DNA of 50,049 nt from Occidentia massiliensis (GTDB lineage: Bacteria > Pseudomonadota > Alphaproteobacteria > Rickettsiales > Rickettsiaceae). The stretch is from NCBI GenBank assembly GCA_000309075.1, contig CANJ01000038.1, forward strand, positions 1 to 50,049. Reading direction: 5' to 3'. Both the position numbers and the translations under genes were made by a program. The notes under the pieces are model-generated. The model saw nothing but the letters and a program-made list of their open reading frames with translations, had not been told where the DNA came from and searched no databases. This document shows positions 18,774 through 28,794 of the stretch, piece after piece. The stretch's first letter is position 1; every line of letters starts with the position of its first letter.

Positions 18774-19499
18774 ATGAAATTTAAAAAATTATATAGATTA
18801 TATATAAACTCTTTATTAAAAGAAAATACTACTGTTAATTTAACAAAGGAACAAACCAATTATCTTATAAATGTATTAAGAGTTAAAAACAATAATCAAA
18901 TTAGAGTATTTAATGAAACAGATGGTGAATATCTAGCTACTATATCTTATATTCCTAATAAAAAGTTAATATTAAACATTATTTCACAAATTAGGCAAGC
19001 TCAACTAGATAGTCATTACTTGACCTTAGCTCAGTGTATAATTAAACCTGATAGAATGGTTAGAGTAATTGATATGGCAACTCAAATTGGAGTTACTGAT
19101 ATTATCCCAATCATAAGTGAATATTCACAATATCAAAAATTAAATCTAGAAAAATATTACAAATATATTATAGAAGCATGTGAACAATCAGAAAGAATTA
19201 CTATACCTAACTTATTATCTACTAAAACATTAGAAAATTTCTTAGTGAATAATAATTTAGATTGTATAATATATGCAAATGAACAAGAAAAAGAGCAACA
19301 AATAGAAAAAATAACTGTATCAACAATATCAAAAACCGCAGTTCTTATTGGCCCTGAAGGCGGTTTCTCTCCTAAAGATAGGTTTTTATTAGAAAAATGT
19401 GATAAAGTAATATCTATAAGCTTAGGAAAAAATATTTTAAGGTCAGAGACGGCAGCAGCTTGTACATTAGCACAATTACAGTTATTAAAGAATATGTAA
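18774..19499 (+). CDS. rsmE: 16S rRNA m3U1498 methyltransferase
   Basis: A 241-residue protein of the RsmE family (SPOUT/trefoil-knot methyltransferase), which methylates U1498 of 16S rRNA at N3 using S-adenosylmethionine. The family C-terminus is clear: LIGPEGGFS (about 191-199), then SLGKNILRSETAAACTLAQ, which forms the knotted AdoMet site. AQCIIKPDRMVRVIDMATQIGV and the RITIP segment are also characteristic. The length is normal. It leads a same-strand group with mlaE (38-bp gap) and mlaF. Confidence 0.93.
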   Translation: MKFKKLYRLYINSLLKENTTVNLTKEQTNYLINVLRVKNNNQIRVFNETDGEYLATISYIPNKKLILNIISQIRQAQLDSHYLTLAQCIIKPDRMVRVIDMATQIGVTDIIPIISEYSQYQKLNLEKYYKYIIEACEQSERITIPNLLSTKTLENFLVNNNLDCIIYANEQEKEQQIEKITVSTISKTAVLIGPEGGFSPKDRFLLEKCDKVISISLGKNILRSETAAACTLAQLQLLKNM

Positions 19500-19537
19500 A
19501 TTATGTACTTTAACTTATTAACAAAATTAGTTCTTAT

Positions 19538-20335
19538 ATGAAAAATTTTATATATAATTTAATATCTATATTAGAATTAATTGGTAGAAAATCTATAAAA
19601 TTATTTAATAATATAGTATTATTTAAAAATTTTACATTTACAGCAATAAAAGGGATTTTCACATCACCTCATAATTTTACTATTATATGTCAACAAATAA
19701 TAAATATAGGTTTTTATTCGTTACCAGTAGTAGGAATAACAGCAATTTTCTCTGGAGCTGTATTAGCACTACAAACATATGAAGGATTTTCTAGATTTTC
19801 CGCTGAGCATTCTATTCCTATGGTAGTAGTAATATCAATTACAAGGGAATTAGGGCCAGTATCAGTGGGACTAATGGTTGCTGGAAGAATAGGAGCTTCA
19901 ATAGCTGCAGAAATTGGAACCATGAGAGTTACAGAACAAATAGATGCTCTTTTTGTTTTATCAACAGATCCAATAAAATATCTGGCTACCCCAAGATTAA
20001 TAGCAGCAGCTTTAACACTTCCTTTTCTTGTTTTTATCAGTGATATTATTGGCGTAGTCGGTGGATATTTAGTTTCAATATACAAGCTTGAATTTAACAG
20101 TTACCAGTATATTAACAATACTTTTAAATATTTGAAAGCAATTGATATAACATCTGGACTTACCAAAGCCTTAGTATTTGGTTGTATTATATCTCTAATT
20201 AGTTGTTTTTATGGATACCATACTGGTAAAGGAGCAAAAGGAGTTGGTAAAGCAACTACCTATGCTGTTGTCAGTTCATCTGTATCTATATTATTAAGTA
20301 ATTATATAATAACTGTATTATTTTTTTCAAAATAG
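19538..20335 (+). CDS. mlaE: MlaE-type phospholipid ABC transporter permease
   Basis: A 265-residue inner-membrane protein with five or six hydrophobic helices. The MlaE family signature is present: VVISITRELGPVSVGLMVAG, then RIGASIAAEIGTMRVTEQID (about residues 104-140), and the C-terminal YHTGKGAKGVGKATTYAVV. It is the permease of the Mla system, which moves phospholipids between the membranes and preserves outer-membrane asymmetry. It is followed after 8 bp by the ATPase gene mlaF. The substrate-binding MlaD is not adjacent; in Rickettsiales it is commonly elsewhere. Confidence 0.93.
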   Translation: MKNFIYNLISILELIGRKSIKLFNNIVLFKNFTFTAIKGIFTSPHNFTIICQQIINIGFYSLPVVGITAIFSGAVLALQTYEGFSRFSAEHSIPMVVVISITRELGPVSVGLMVAGRIGASIAAEIGTMRVTEQIDALFVLSTDPIKYLATPRLIAAALTLPFLVFISDIIGVVGGYLVSIYKLEFNSYQYINNTFKYLKAIDITSGLTKALVFGCIISLISCFYGYHTGKGAKGVGKATTYAVVSSSVSILLSNYIITVLFFSK

Positions 20336-20343
20336 GATAAGCA

Positions 20344-21117
20344 TTGAAAAACACAGCAGATAATATAAAAATTAAAATTAAAAATCTTGTGAAAGCATTT
20401 GGGTCAAATTCAGTATTGGATGGAGTAAACCTAGAAATTGCATCAGGAAGGTCTTTAGTTATTTTAGGACGTTCTGGTTCAGGAAAATCAGTATTAATAA
20501 AAACTATAATAGGATTAATAAAGTTAGATAAAGGACAAATTATAGTTGACCATGAAGATGTTACTAATTTATCTTCTGCTAAAAGATTTGAGTTTATGGC
20601 AAAATGCGGATTTTTATTCCAAGGAGGAGCATTATTCGATTCATTATCAGTAGAAGACAACATAACATTTTACATGCAGAGACAATATAATATATCAGCA
20701 ATACAAAAAAAAGAGCTAGCTATCCAAAAATTAAAAGCAGTTAATTTACCAGAAAATATTTTAAAGTTATATCCTTCAGAACTATCAGGTGGAATGAAAA
20801 AACGTGTAGCACTTGCTAGAGCAATTTGTACTAATCCTAAAATAATTTTTTTTGATGAACCAACTGCAGGACTAGACCCCATTACAACAAATATAATTAA
20901 CAACTTAATCATAGAAACTAGAAAAGCATTAGGTGCTACCACTATAATTATTACTCATGATATAGCTAGTGCTTATAAGGTTGCTACTGATATTGCTATG
21001 CTCTATAAAGGTAAGATAATTTGGTGTGGAAAAATTGAAGATATTGATAAAAGTAATAACGAAATCTTAAATCAATTTATTCATGGCAATATCGAAGGCC
21101 CAATCACAGATAATTAA
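20344..21117 (+). CDS. mlaF: MlaF-type ABC transporter ATP-binding protein
   Basis: A 257-residue ABC ATPase. Walker A GRSGSGKS at residues 42-49, signature LSGG at 147-150, Walker B IIFFDEP at about 167-173, D-loop AGLDP, and switch His in ITHD. The FQGGALFDSL segment after the Q-loop is diagnostic of the MlaF/Ttg2A subfamily. It powers phospholipid transport by the neighbouring MlaE permease on the cytoplasmic side. The start is TTG at 20344, just 8 bp after mlaE. No ATG lies close by, and the start gives an N-terminus of normal length, suggesting coupled translation. Confidence 0.93.
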   Translation: MKNTADNIKIKIKNLVKAFGSNSVLDGVNLEIASGRSLVILGRSGSGKSVLIKTIIGLIKLDKGQIIVDHEDVTNLSSAKRFEFMAKCGFLFQGGALFDSLSVEDNITFYMQRQYNISAIQKKELAIQKLKAVNLPENILKLYPSELSGGMKKRVALARAICTNPKIIFFDEPTAGLDPITTNIINNLIIETRKALGATTIIITHDIASAYKVATDIAMLYKGKIIWCGKIEDIDKSNNEILNQFIHGNIEGPITDN

Positions 21118-21179
21118 CTATAGATTAAAAAATAAAATCACTTTATCTTAATATATAATATCAATAGAGTTAAATAATA

Positions 21180-21635
21180 ATGCAAAAACAAAATTCTAAT
21201 TTAACAGATTGTTTATCACAGCTATTAGCTAATACATTCTTACTTGCTCTTAAAACACATAATTACCATTGGAATGTGACTGGAGCAAATTTTTATAGCT
21301 TACATATATTGCTTGAAAAACAATATAATGATCTTTATCAAGCTAGTGACACTATAGCTGAAAGAATCAGAGCACTTGGTAAAATTGCTCCAGGGACTTG
21401 TAAAAAATTTACTGAACTAGCAATTATTGAAGAAGCAAAATACAATATTACTGCAGATGAAATGTTAGACGACTTAATAACTAGCCATAACATAATCATC
21501 AATTATGCTAAGGAATTAATAAAGACTTGCAAACAAGATAAAGATGAAGCTAGCTTAGATCTAGTTATAGAACGTATTAAAGATCATGATTTTCAAAGTT
21601 GGATGCTAAATTCATCACTAAGTAAATCTAAATAA
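21180..21635 (+). CDS. dps: Dps-family ferritin-like protein
   Basis: A 151-residue protein of the Dps/ferritin family, forming a dodecameric shell that oxidises and stores iron and protects DNA from peroxide damage. The intersubunit ferroxidase residues are all there: H30 in NYHWNVTG, H42 in SLHILLE, D57 and E61 in SDTIAERI. The protein lacks the long basic N-terminal tail of E. coli Dps, so direct DNA binding is doubtful. It starts at 21180, 62 bp after mlaF, so it may be cotranscribed or have its own promoter. Confidence 0.9.
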   Translation: MQKQNSNLTDCLSQLLANTFLLALKTHNYHWNVTGANFYSLHILLEKQYNDLYQASDTIAERIRALGKIAPGTCKKFTELAIIEEAKYNITADEMLDDLITSHNIIINYAKELIKTCKQDKDEASLDLVIERIKDHDFQSWMLNSSLSKSK

Positions 21636-21661
21636 AATTACAAAAAGTTATTACGGGTCAA

Positions 21662-22336
21662 CTAGTATTTCAAACTGTTTATTTTGGTAATTTTAGTTAA
21701 AATAACAACTGCCAAATAAAATATTGGAGTACTGAATAATGTAAAAAGTAATTTAAAACTATAACTATTTATTATTAGTTTAAAAACCTGACTCGTAGGT
21801 AAAATTTTAAAAGTAGCTAAAAATCCTACAACAATACAGGTATCTATAAATAAAGATACAGCAGTACTAATATTATTTCTCATTAACAAAAACCTACCTC
21901 TTGTTAATGATTTTAAACCTAAATATATCCTAACATCTATAATTTGAGACACATAACTAGCTAATACTGAACCTATAAAAGCTATATTATAAAAACCAAA
22001 TACTTGCTCGAAAATATCATTATCAATTTTAGACCAATTTGTCGCATGTAAATAACAACAACTCTTAATAATAACAGCAACAAATATATTCATAAATATT
22101 GCTAATCTAATACAGTATTTTGCATGATATCTACCATAAAACTCAGCTATTAAATCAGTAATTAAAAAAGTTATAGGATATAATATAGCACCAACGGAAA
22201 GCTCAAAAACATGAAATGTAAAAAACGGTAAATAAACAAATTTTTGATAAATCATATTATTAGTAACAATCAACACAGAAAATATAGTACAAAGTGCTAC
22301 ATATAATTTACTACTCCTATCTAAAGTTGCATTCAA
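21662..22336 (-). CDS. yhhQ: Queuosine precursor transporter (YhhQ/VUT family)
   Basis: A 224-residue integral membrane protein with about six helices. The family pattern is visible: NNMIYQKFVYL near the N-terminus, SVGAILYPITFLITDLIAEFYG (about 47-68; typical PxxxxxxDxxxExYG), and later GFYNIAFIGSVLASYVSQIID and SLFIDTCIVVGFLATF. YhhQ imports queuosine precursors (preQ0/preQ1 or related bases) for tRNA modification. An intracellular bacterium lacking de novo synthesis would need it. It converges with the Dps-like gene, only 26 bp apart. Confidence 0.88.
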   Translation of the reverse strand: MNATLDRSSKLYVALCTIFSVLIVTNNMIYQKFVYLPFFTFHVFELSVGAILYPITFLITDLIAEFYGRYHAKYCIRLAIFMNIFVAVIIKSCCYLHATNWSKIDNDIFEQVFGFYNIAFIGSVLASYVSQIIDVRIYLGLKSLTRGRFLLMRNNISTAVSLFIDTCIVVGFLATFKILPTSQVFKLIINSYSFKLLFTLFSTPIFYLAVVILTKITKINSLKY

Positions 22337-22444
22337 ATGATTTATTCCTTCTTATTAAAATTGATGCTAGTCAAAGTTTCAAGTAATTCTTACAAAAAAA
22401 GATCATACCTAACTCTACGAAAAAAGTTAAACGTATCTCCTTAT

Positions 22445-23383
22445 TTAATTACTTTTTATTTTTTCACAAGACAATAAAATAGTATCTTTAAAAATATTAT
22501 AGCCACGTAAGAATTCCTTAGCAGTAAGAATTTTTTTTCCAGGTAATTGTAATAACTGTAACTGCAACAGGTCTTTTTTACAAGCAACTGTTAAATTATT
22601 ATCTATTACAGTTCCTGGTAATAAATTATGGTCTTTTTCTATGACACTAGCTTTAAGAACTTTAATATTTTTATTATTATGTTCAAAAAAAGTACCTGGC
22701 CATGGATTCATCCCTCTAACTTGACAATCTATAGTATAAGCATCTCTATGCCAATTGATTTTTCCTTCTTCTTTAGATAATTTATAAGCATAAGAAACAC
22801 CTTCTTTAGCTTGAGGAATTCTAGGTAATATTGAAATATTGTTCACTACCTCTACTATTAACTTAGCTCCTAATTTTGCACATTTATCATGTAGCTCAGT
22901 CAAACAAATATTTTGATTTAAAGAAAATTTTTCAAATAATAAAATATCTCCTGTATCAAGTCCTTGATCCATTTGTATGATACAAACTGCTGTTTCTTTT
23001 TCCCCACCTATAATTACTCTTTGTAATGGTGCAGCTCCTCGAAATTTAGGCAACATAGATGGGTGAATATTGATACAACCATATTTTTTCATTACCAAAA
23101 TTGGTTGAGGTATTATAAACCCGTATGCAGCTACTACAATTACATCAGCCACTAATTTACTTATTAAATCCTGTATTTCAGAATTTTTAAGACCAGTTGG
23201 AGTATAAACCTGGATTCCAAGATGTTCAGCTAAAACATGTATAGGAGATTTAACTACATTAAGACCACGACCACAAGGTTTAGGAGCTTGGGTAAAAACA
23301 GCAATTATAGAATGGGAACAAGACAGTGCTTTTAATGCTGGAACAGCAAATTCCGAGCTACCCATAAATATTATTTTCATCAA
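22445..23383 (-). CDS. fmt: Methionyl-tRNA formyltransferase
   Basis: A 312-residue enzyme that formylates Met-tRNAfMet with 10-formyl-tetrahydrofolate for translation initiation. The N-terminus MKIIFMGSSEFAVPALKAL is the Rossmann domain. The catalytic set Asn-His-Asp is seen at N105 and H107 (INIHPSMLPKFRGAAPLQ) and D143 (DQGLDTGDIL). The C-terminal OB domain includes GMNPWPGTFF. Full length. It overlaps the end of def by four bases (ATGA), the classic def-fmt operon in which the deformylase acts on the product of Fmt-dependent initiation. Confidence 0.96.
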   Translation of the reverse strand: MMKIIFMGSSEFAVPALKALSCSHSIIAVFTQAPKPCGRGLNVVKSPIHVLAEHLGIQVYTPTGLKNSEIQDLISKLVADVIVVAAYGFIIPQPILVMKKYGCINIHPSMLPKFRGAAPLQRVIIGGEKETAVCIIQMDQGLDTGDILLFEKFSLNQNICLTELHDKCAKLGAKLIVEVVNNISILPRIPQAKEGVSYAYKLSKEEGKINWHRDAYTIDCQVRGMNPWPGTFFEHNNKNIKVLKASVIEKDHNLLPGTVIDNNLTVACKKDLLQLQLLQLPGKKILTAKEFLRGYNIFKDTILLSCEKIKSN

Positions 23384-23910
23384 GAATATTTCTTAATTTT
23401 AGTTAATTTCCGTAACGCTATATCTTTTTTCATAGAAGATAAATAATCAATTAATAAAACACCATTTAAATGATCTACTTCATGTTGTATTGCTCTAGCA
23501 AGCCAACCTATTGTTTTAAGAATTGTTTTATTATTATTATAATCAATATAAGTTACTTTAATTTCTGGAAACCGTTCTACTTCCACAACTTGTTCTGGTA
23601 ATGATAAGCACCCTTCTTTAGCTACAATAGTTTCATTAGATATAGTCTCAATAACTGGATTTACCATAAATAAAGGATATTTATATGAATTCTGTTTATT
23701 ATAGTCTTGATCAACTTCTTTTAAATCAAGAACAATAATTCTCTTTAAAACTCCTATCTGAGGTGCAGCAAGACCAATACCTTCATCATGATACATTGTT
23801 TCTAACATATTATCCATTAGTTGTTTTACCTCATCATTAACAGATCTCACCTCCATTGAAATTTGCCTTAGGACTGGATCAGGAGCTGTTATAATAGGTA
23901 ATATTGCCAT
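23380..23910 (-). CDS. def: Peptide deformylase
   Basis: Removes the formyl group from nascent proteins. All three metal-site motifs are intact: GIGLAAPQ, EGCLSLP with the metal Cys, and QHEVDHLNG with the two His and catalytic Glu. The frame opens at 23931, but I place the start at the ATG at 23910: MAILPIITAPDPVLR matches the usual N-terminus, and the seven extra residues (MLFSLLI) look spurious. This gives 176 residues, a normal length. It is the upstream member of the def-fmt operon. Confidence 0.95.
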   Translation of the reverse strand: MAILPIITAPDPVLRQISMEVRSVNDEVKQLMDNMLETMYHDEGIGLAAPQIGVLKRIIVLDLKEVDQDYNKQNSYKYPLFMVNPVIETISNETIVAKEGCLSLPEQVVEVERFPEIKVTYIDYNNNKTILKTIGWLARAIQHEVDHLNGVLLIDYLSSMKKDIALRKLTKIKKYS

Positions 23911-24112
23911 AATAAGTAACGAAAATAACACTAATATTTAACAATTTTAACATATTTTCCATTTTTTTCAATAATAAGGCATTTAACCACTAATAAATAA
24001 AGATTTAGCTATAATACTATAATAAGGTTAACTAGCTTGAATGAGTATTTCCAAACAATTATATTTGTAATATTATTAATATATACATTTATCAATTTAT
24101 AAAATTGTTCTT

Positions 24113-26704
24113 ATGGAAATAGAAAAATTCACGCAAAAAGCAAGAGCAATAATAACTAAAGCTCAAGGACAAGCTGCAATGTATTCTCATCAATATATCA
24201 CTCCTTTACATTTACTAAAAGCTTTAATAGATGATGAAGATAATATTATAGCTGAACTAATACATATCGCTAACGGTCATTTTGAACTAATAGAACCAAA
24301 AGTAACAGCTGAATTAGAAAAAATCCCAAAAGTTCAAGTTCACGGTGAAGGCAAACAGTTAATGATAAACTCTGAAGCCCTCAAAGTACTACAATATGCT
24401 AATAATATAGCAAGTAAAGCTGGTGATAGTTTTGTAACTGTTGAAAGAATATTAGAAGGATTATGTAATGATAATGGCCCTGCTGGTACTATATTGACTC
24501 AAGCTGGCATTAATGCTAAAAAAATCAGCAATGCCATAACAATTTTAAGAAAAGGTAAGACTGCAGATAGTGAAAGCAGTGAGAGTAATTACAATGCCTT
24601 AAAAAAATATGGAAAAGATATTACTGAACTAGCTCAGTTAAGAAAACTAGACCCTATTATAGGTCGAGACAAAACAATTAAACATGCAATTCAAGTACTA
24701 TCACGTAGAATTAAAAATAATCCGGTACTTATTGGTGAACCTGGGGTTGGGAAAACGGCAATCGTTGAAGGATTAGCTCAAAGAATAGTAAGTAAAGATA
24801 TCCCAGAGTCATTATCTGAATCTAAAATTATAGAACTCGACATGGGAGCATTAATCTCAGGAGCCAAGTATCGTGGAGAATTTGAAGAAAGGTTAAGAGC
24901 AGTACTTAGTGAAATCAAAAATTCATCTGGAAAAATTATATTATTTATTGATGAAATACATTTATTAGTTGGCGCAGGTAAAACTGAAGGAGCAATGGAT
25001 GCCTCTAACTTATTAAAACCAATGCTAGCAAGAGGTGAGCTACATTGTATTGGAGCTACAACATTAGATGAATACCGCAACTACATTGAAAAAGACGCTG
25101 CTTTAGCCAGAAGATTTCAGCCAATTTACGTAGATGAACCAACAGTAACAGATACAATCTCAATTTTAAGAGGGATTAAAGAAAAATATGAACTACATCA
25201 TGGAATTCGTATTTCAGATAATGCTATAATAGCAGCAGCAACTTTATCTAACCGCTATATTACTGAACGTTATTTACCTGACAAAGCAATTGACTTGCTT
25301 GATGAAGCTGCTAGTCGCTTAAAAATTGAATTATCAAGTAAACCAGAACAACTAGATGAATTAGACCGTAAAATAATTCAATTAAAAATTGATGCTGAAG
25401 CCTTAAAGAAAGAGAAAGATGAAGGATCAAAGCAGAAATTAGAAGAAACATTAAATAATCTCAAAAACATGGAAGCTCAATCATATGACCTAACTAGCAA
25501 ATGGAATGCTGAAAAAGCTAAAGTTCAATCTATTCAAAAACTTAAGGAAGAACTAGAAAAAGCAAAAAATGAACTTGACATCGCTCAAAACTCAGCCAAT
25601 TTATCTAGAGCTGGAGAATTAAAATATAGTATTATACCAGCCTTAACAAAACAGCTCACTACAATAGAACAAAGTAACGATGCAAAAAATCACATGCGGT
25701 TAATAAAAGAGGTTGTTACTGAAGAAGACATCGCAACAGTAGTATCACGTACCACAGGTATTCCAATTGACAAAATGTTGTCAAGTGAGAAAGAAAAACT
25801 ATTAACTATAGAATCAGTTTTAAAGCAAGAAATCATAGGCCAAGATGAAGCAATAGAAGCAGTAAGTGATGCTATTAGAAGGTCAAGAGCTGGAATACAA
25901 GATACTAACAGGCCATTAGGATCTTTCTTATTTTTAGGACCAACTGGGGTAGGTAAAACTGAATTAACAAGGTCACTTGCTAAATTTTTATTTGATAATA
26001 GTCAAGCTATTTTACGTATTGACATGTCAGAATATATGGAAAAACATTCTATATCTCGCCTTATTGGTGCTCCCCCTGGCTATATTGGTTACGACCAAGG
26101 AGGAATTTTAACTGAAGCTGTAAGACGCCGTCCATATCAAATTATATTATTTGATGAAGTTGAAAAAGCTCATAGTGACATATTCAATTTACTTTTGCAA
26201 GTATTAGATGCAGGTAGACTTACTGATAGCCATGGAAGGACAGTGGATTTTAAAAATACCATTATTATCTTAACATCAAATTTAGGTGCAGAAATCATTG
26301 CTTCACAAACAATAGAAGAAAATGGTGATCTTTTAAAAGAGCAAGTAATGACTATAGTAAAAAATACATTTAGACCTGAATTTTTAAACAGATTAGATGA
26401 AATTATTTTATTTCATAGGTTACGACTACAACACATGTATGATATAGTTAAAATACAATTAGCAAACCTAGAAAAAACCATGCATGAGCAAAAGATAAAT
26501 TTAGTTAGTGATAAGTCATCAATAGATTGGCTAGCTAAAAATGGTTTTGATCAAACATATGGGGCTAGACCACTAAAACGGGTCATTCAAAAGTCGATAC
26601 AAAACCCTCTTGCAAAAATGCTACTAGCTGGTCAAGTAACTGAGGGATCAACTGTTAAACTAACAGCTGATAAAAATAATATTAACTTGCTTATAGAAAA
26701 ATAA
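24113..26704 (+). CDS. clpB: ATP-dependent disaggregase ClpB
   Basis: An 863-residue Hsp100 chaperone that rescues aggregated proteins with DnaK. In order: N-terminal Clp-N domain (1-150), first AAA+ module with Walker A GEPGVGKT at about 208-215, a coiled-coil middle domain (about 400-525, [14 protein letters not shown] and similar), and a second AAA+ module with Walker A GPTGVGKT at about 609-616 and the GYIGYDQGG pore loop. The coiled-coil insert separates ClpB from ClpA/ClpC. Full length and intact. Upstream, a TATAAT-like stretch and a CTTGAA half-site (24036-24041) are present. A heat-shock sigma-32 promoter is possible, but the matching downstream half is poor. Confidence 0.97.
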   Translation: MEIEKFTQKARAIITKAQGQAAMYSHQYITPLHLLKALIDDEDNIIAELIHIANGHFELIEPKVTAELEKIPKVQVHGEGKQLMINSEALKVLQYANNIASKAGDSFVTVERILEGLCNDNGPAGTILTQAGINAKKISNAITILRKGKTADSESSESNYNALKKYGKDITELAQLRKLDPIIGRDKTIKHAIQVLSRRIKNNPVLIGEPGVGKTAIVEGLAQRIVSKDIPESLSESKIIELDMGALISGAKYRGEFEERLRAVLSEIKNSSGKIILFIDEIHLLVGAGKTEGAMDASNLLKPMLARGELHCIGATTLDEYRNYIEKDAALARRFQPIYVDEPTVTDTISILRGIKEKYELHHGIRISDNAIIAAATLSNRYITERYLPDKAIDLLDEAASRLKIELSSKPEQLDELDRKIIQLKIDAEALKKEKDEGSKQKLEETLNNLKNMEAQSYDLTSKWNAEKAKVQSIQKLKEELEKAKNELDIAQNSANLSRAGELKYSIIPALTKQLTTIEQSNDAKNHMRLIKEVVTEEDIATVVSRTTGIPIDKMLSSEKEKLLTIESVLKQEIIGQDEAIEAVSDAIRRSRAGIQDTNRPLGSFLFLGPTGVGKTELTRSLAKFLFDNSQAILRIDMSEYMEKHSISRLIGAPPGYIGYDQGGILTEAVRRRPYQIILFDEVEKAHSDIFNLLLQVLDAGRLTDSHGRTVDFKNTIIILTSNLGAEIIASQTIEENGDLLKEQVMTIVKNTFRPEFLNRLDEIILFHRLRLQHMYDIVKIQLANLEKTMHEQKINLVSDKSSIDWLAKNGFDQTYGARPLKRVIQKSIQNPLAKMLLAGQVTEGSTVKLTADKNNINLLIEK

Positions 26705-26881
26705 AATTAAAAAAAGCTAAGTGCTAATTAAATTATGTAGTATAATACAATAAAGTTCTTACCATAAAAGTTACAAAATTGATGAAAGAAATACTATAAT
26801 AAATATTTAACCTTTATATTATTTATTCACAACAATTTCTGTAATTAAATATATTAAAAAATTTAACAAGGAAGGTTATTT

Positions 26882-27634
26882 ATGTACAAAAACACTACTT
26901 TGCCTACTCAAAGTGAATCCTCAACTAAGCCAAATATAGTTAAAAAACTAGATAAAATACTTAAAAATGAACTGATAAATGTAGAATGTTCTCTGCTAAC
27001 ACAACTCTGTACATATCTCATTAAAGACATTGATAAACTTACTTCCAATACATCTGAAATATTTACTAAACTTATAGAACTACAAAATAAACTAATTTAT
27101 GCAATAGATGAAGAACAGTATAACTTTGCATCACATATTTTATTATTAAAACAAACTATATATTTAATCAAAGATATTATGGACCACAGTAACAAAAATA
27201 CTATTTTATCGCAAAGTGAGTCCATAACTAAATTGACAGCACTAACTCAAGCAGTAGTTATAATAGTATTTGGCAATATTTCTCCACAAGAAGCAACCAA
27301 ATTATCTGAGAATAAATTAATTGAAGAAAATTATGAACTACTCAAACAACTCTGTACACATTTAATTAAAGACGCTAATAAGCTTATACCTAATCTATCA
27401 GAAACATTAACTAAACTAGTAGAACAACAAAAAGAACTATCAAGGCAACAATATCAATTTACAAAACTGCAAAATAAATTACTGGAACTGCAAAATAAAC
27501 TAACAAAACAACAAAACAAACTAATAGAGCAACAAGAAGAATTAATAAAACTGTATGATAATTTAAATGAAATAGAGGGATTAGGCCATTGTTCTAGTAA
27601 TCAAGAATTAGATATTTTATTAGAACAAAACTAA
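26882..27634 (+). CDS. Internally duplicated coiled-coil protein of unknown function
   Basis: A 250-residue soluble protein I do not recognise. It consists of two related halves: LLTQLCTYLIKDIDKLTSN followed by KLIELQNKL (about 39-75), and LLKQLCTHLIKDANKLIPN followed by KLVEQQKEL (about 157-190). The second half ends in a Gln/Leu/Lys-rich coiled coil with repeats of the type LQNKL and QQNKLIEQQEELI. Each half is also preceded by a TxxxQSES(S/I)TK motif. No signal peptide or membrane segment. A strong ribosome-binding site, AAGGAAGG, lies upstream of the ATG. It sits between clpB and an inverted-repeat/Rpn element in an accessory block. An effector or structural role is possible but unproven. 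Confidence 0.72.
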   Translation: MYKNTTLPTQSESSTKPNIVKKLDKILKNELINVECSLLTQLCTYLIKDIDKLTSNTSEIFTKLIELQNKLIYAIDEEQYNFASHILLLKQTIYLIKDIMDHSNKNTILSQSESITKLTALTQAVVIIVFGNISPQEATKLSENKLIEENYELLKQLCTHLIKDANKLIPNLSETLTKLVEQQKELSRQQYQFTKLQNKLLELQNKLTKQQNKLIEQQEELIKLYDNLNEIEGLGHCSSNQELDILLEQN

Positions 27635-27655
27635 ATTGTATGATTGTATCTTATA

Positions 27656-27814
27656 TATACTCAAGTGACATGAAGATTTAGTTTTTTGCAAGAGAATTTT
27701 GTATTTTGAATTAAAACTCAAAGACCAGCCATATACCATAGTAAGCTTGAGAGGTTCAAGAACAAAATCAAAATTATAATGGAAAAAACTAAATCTTTAT
27801 GTCATTTGAGTATA
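27656..27814. repeat. 159-bp element with 35-bp imperfect terminal inverted repeats
   Basis: The left end (27656-27690), TATACTCAAGTGACATGAAG and onward, matches the reverse complement of the right end (27780-27814) at all but about three positions. The 89-bp interior holds no open frame. Size, non-coding interior and long terminal repeats fit a MITE-like element, or a very long RNA hairpin. It lies 74 bp upstream of the Rpn-like nuclease gene. A 12-base string, ATATATACTCAA, at its left edge also occurs at the left edge of palindromic element copy 1. Confidence 0.75.
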
Positions 27815-27888
27815 CAGCAAAACTGTAATATAAAGTATTATTTAATATAATGTGAGAATATACATTAATATTACAAAGTAAAAATAGA

Positions 27889-28794
27889 ATGTCGAAAGAA
27901 AGGAAAAAAGTAATCCCAAGTGATGCTTTATTTAAAAAGATCATAGAAGAACCATCAGTAGCACAGGAATTTCTTGAATATTATCTACCACAAGACTTTA
28001 AAAAGCTTGTTGATCTTTCTAAAATTAAAATAGAAAAAGAAAGTTATGTAGAGGATAGTTTAAGGCGACAATTAAGTGATATTGTATATTCAATACAAAC
28101 CCGAGATAACAAAACAGCTTTTGTTTATACATTGATAGAGCATCAATCTAAATCTGATTACTGGATACCATTTAGATTATGGAAATATACATTGTTACTA
28201 TGTGAACGTCATAAAAAGAATAAAAATAAACTACCATTAATATATAATATAGTATTTTATAATGGCTCAGAACCATACAAGGCACCAAGAAACTTATGGC
28301 AACTATTTGTACATCCAAAGCAAGCTAAGAAGTTACTAACAAAAGACTATAAATTAGTAGACTTACGGAGTATGCCTGATGATGAAATTAAGCATAAGAA
28401 ACGACTAGGGATAATGGAATACTTTATGAAAAAAATTTATCAACGAGACATGATAAAGCTATGGGACGAATTTTTAGAAACATTTAAAGCAGACGTAATA
28501 GTTGATAAAGAAAAGGGTTACATTTACATCAAGTGGCTTTTATGGTATACTGACTCGAAAGTACCTGAAAACAGGCAACAAGAATTAGAACAAGTAATAA
28601 CTAAACATTTGTCTAAAACAGAAGAAAATATTATGAGAACCATAGCACAGAAATATATTGATGAAGGTGAAGCTAAGGGTAAGGCTGAAAGAAATATTGA
28701 AATAGCTAAAGCTATGTTAGCAGATGGAGACCCTATAGAAAAAGTTACCAGACTAACTGGCTTATCTAAGAAAGAGTTAGAAAGGTTAAAGTAA
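27889..28794 (+). CDS. Rpn family recombination-promoting nuclease / putative transposase
   Basis: A 301-residue protein of the Rpn (PD-(D/E)XK, formerly transposase_31/YhgA-like) family. Typical elements are the N-terminal DALFKKIIEEPSVAQEFLEYYLP, the catalytic Asp in RRQLSDIVYS (about residue 64), and the downstream catalytic EHQSK (about 85-89) within YTLIEHQSK, followed by PLIYNIVFYNG. The C-terminus carries a KYIDEGEAKGKAERN segment and a short helix-turn-helix-like tail, also usual for the family. E. coli Rpn proteins are DNA endonucleases that raise RecA-independent recombination. The family is greatly expanded in Rickettsiaceae. The copy is intact. The inverted-repeat element just upstream raises the question of linked mobility. 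Confidence 0.85.
   Translation: MSKERKKVIPSDALFKKIIEEPSVAQEFLEYYLPQDFKKLVDLSKIKIEKESYVEDSLRRQLSDIVYSIQTRDNKTAFVYTLIEHQSKSDYWIPFRLWKYTLLLCERHKKNKNKLPLIYNIVFYNGSEPYKAPRNLWQLFVHPKQAKKLLTKDYKLVDLRSMPDDEIKHKKRLGIMEYFMKKIYQRDMIKLWDEFLETFKADVIVDKEKGYIYIKWLLWYTDSKVPENRQQELEQVITKHLSKTEENIMRTIAQKYIDEGEAKGKAERNIEIAKAMLADGDPIEKVTRLTGLSKKELERLK

Noticed and set aside
24036-24060. Possible heat-shock sigma-32 promoter before clpB
   Set aside because: CTTGAA is present, but no CCCATNT-like half at the right spacing; an AT-rich region gives such half-sites by chance.
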